NCBI RefSeq assembly: GCF_000715205.1
Contig: NZ_JOTP01000012.1
Location: 1 to 64,000 of the forward strand
From: Bacillus zhangzhouensis
Lineage (GTDB): Bacteria > Bacillota > Bacilli > Bacillales > Bacillaceae
Length of the DNA: 64,000 nt
Direction of reading: 5' to 3'
The notes beneath the pieces are model-generated. The model was not told the origin of the DNA and ran no database searches. It was given only the letters and a program-made list of their open reading frames with translations. The position numbers and the translations under genes are program-made. Positions 62,966 to 64,000 of this stretch are shown here, one piece after another (position 1 is the first letter of the stretch; every line of letters begins with the position of its first letter).

Positions 62966-63975
62966 GAGATACTCCCCCTTTGTGTTACAGATAAAATCGT
63001 TTGTTTTGCTCGCTCATCCTGGAGCCAGCAATGCACTGTATGAGTAGGTGAACGCTGCGTTTCATGCGGCATGATATGATCACACACTTTCATGGCTGCC
63101 GGGCAGCGCTCTGTATACGGACAGCCTTTCGGTGGAGCAAATAAATCCGGCGGGCTTCCTTCAATTGGAATGAGTTCATCTTTCATATCAAGTCTTGGAA
63201 CGGATTGCAGCAGTCCTTTTGTGTACGGGTGCTGCGGACTGTAAAAGATATCCTGTCTTGTGCCGACCTCAACCATTTTCCCTCCGTACATCACAGCCAC
63301 TCGATCTGCGACTTGAGCTACAACCCCTAAATCGTGCGTGATTAAGATAATGGTGACACCTGTTTTCTTCTGAATCTCTTTAAATAGCTCTAAAATTTGC
63401 GCCTGTATGGTGACATCTAGGGCGGTTGTCGGTTCATCTGCTATCAGCACCTTAGGCTCGCAAATCAGTGCCATTGCAATCATGAGCCGTTGTCTCATTC
63501 CGCCGCTGAACTGATGTGGATATTGCTTTAGTCTCTCCTTCGGCTGCGGAATGCCAACCAAATCAAGCATCCGAATGGCGGCTTCTTTCACTTCTTTTTT
63601 TGTCAGCTTCTGATGCTCCTTCGCTGCTTCCATCAGCTGATCCCCTATTGTCAAAGTCGGGTTCAATGCGGTCATCGGATCTTGGAAGATCATAGAGATA
63701 TCGACACCACGGATGGCACGCATTTCTTTTTCAGATAAAGAAAGCAAGTTACGGTCACGAAACCAAATTTCCCCCTGATCTACATGAGCGCTGTATGCCG
63801 GAAGAAGCCGCATGATGCTTTGTGACGTCACACTTTTTCCGCAGCCTGATTCTCCAACAATGGCAAGGGTTTCTTTTTCATACACATCCACATTCACCCC
63901 GCGTACCGCTTGAACCGATCCGCCATATGTCCGAAAGCTGACATGCAGATCGATAATTTGAAGAACTTTTTTCAA
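62962..63975 (-). CDS. dppD: Dipeptide ABC transporter ATPase DppD
   Basis: 337 residues, OppD type: Walker [11 protein letters not shown], signature FSGGMRQR, Walker [13 protein letters not shown], switch His ITHDLGVV, and C-terminal [17 protein letters not shown] start at 63975 behind GAGGTG. CodY-controlled in B. subtilis; the operon promoter is outside the window. Confidence 0.95.
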   Translation of the reverse strand: MKKVLQIIDLHVSFRTYGGSVQAVRGVNVDVYEKETLAIVGESGCGKSVTSQSIMRLLPAYSAHVDQGEIWFRDRNLLSLSEKEMRAIRGVDISMIFQDPMTALNPTLTIGDQLMEAAKEHQKLTKKEVKEAAIRMLDLVGIPQPKERLKQYPHQFSGGMRQRLMIAMALICEPKVLIADEPTTALDVTIQAQILELFKEIQKKTGVTIILITHDLGVVAQVADRVAVMYGGKMVEVGTRQDIFYSPQHPYTKGLLQSVPRLDMKDELIPIEGSPPDLFAPPKGCPYTERCPAAMKVCDHIMPHETQRSPTHTVHCWLQDERAKQTILSVTQRGSIS

Positions 63976-63982
63976 AGCGCCA

Positions 63983-64000
63983 TCACCTCTTCATCTTTGG
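63983..64000 (-). CDS. dppC: dppC C-terminal end (partial, cut by window)
   Basis: Only PKMKR and a TGA are in the window, seven bases before the dppD start. DppC permeases end in this kind of PKMR tail and dppC precedes dppD, so the assignment rests mainly on operon order. Confidence 0.6.
   Translation of the reverse strand, partial: PKMKR

Overview
The window is a chromosomal segment of a Firmicute of the Bacillus subtilis lineage, most probably the Bacillus pumilus group (pumilus/safensis/altitudinis). Evidence is gene order: mhqR-kinD-spo0E-mtnDBXW-mtnE-mtnKA-ogt-kinE-ykrP-ktrD-htpX-ykrK-sspD-rsgI-sigI-ykoY-ykoX-ykoW-ykoM-ykoL-ykzB-tnrA-mgtE-ykoJIHG-isp-metE-guaD-ohrB-ohrR-ohrA-proAB-purU-ykkDC-ykhA-ykgA-ykfDCBA-dppED follows the B. 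subtilis ykv-to-dpp region, here printed in reverse, with lineage-specific insertions and losses. Species assignment is inference; no rRNA is present.

Layout. 0-13 kb: quinone-stress repressor MhqR, two phosphorelay kinases (KinD, KinE), the Spo0A-P phosphatase Spo0E, and the complete methionine salvage pathway in two SAM-riboswitch units (mtnWXBD on minus, mtnKA on plus) with mtnE between them. 13-26 kb: membrane and stress functions (YkrP acyltransferase, KtrD K+ channel, HtpX protease and its regulator YkrK, spore protein SspD, SigI/RsgI heat-shock pair, YkoY Mn2+ exporter under a Mn riboswitch, DedA protein YkoX, c-di-GMP protein YkoW). 26-33 kb: nitrogen regulator TnrA with its divergent ykzB-ykoL targets and a perfect TnrA box, then an accessory insert (MepB-like protein, a decayed IS1595-type transposase, cupin and LysR pair, lipoprotein), then mgtE under an M-box. 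33-45 kb: a transporter remnant, a class V aminotransferase, PepSY proteins with the YkoGH two-component system, intracellular protease Isp, metE behind a cobalamin riboswitch, guaD and the organic-peroxide genes. 45-57 kb: a Rap-Phr quorum module, proline synthesis under a proline T-box, purU, a guanidine riboswitch with ykkCD, a fused Ada, a PadR/HAAS pair, ykhA and ykgA. 57-64 kb: the dpp-ykf operon for uptake and breakdown of cell-wall peptides.

Regulatory RNA is dense: two SAM-I, one Mn2+ (yybP-ykoY), one Mg2+ (M-box), one cobalamin, one guanidine-I and one proline T-box, each followed by an intrinsic terminator and most preceded by a readable SigA promoter.

The least explained features are (i) a dispersed, structured ~170-bp repeat present four times (one copy cut by the left edge), with a covarying hairpin, inverted ends and locus-specific hairpins on both sides; (ii) a 41-codon ORF with a strong ribosome-binding site between the M-box and mgtE, carrying a DPDP motif and ending inside the mgtE Shine-Dalgarno sequence; and (iii) several well-formed palindromes next to MarR, PadR and YkrK regulator genes. 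Small genes missed by a 60-codon cutoff are reported with their ribosome-binding sites.
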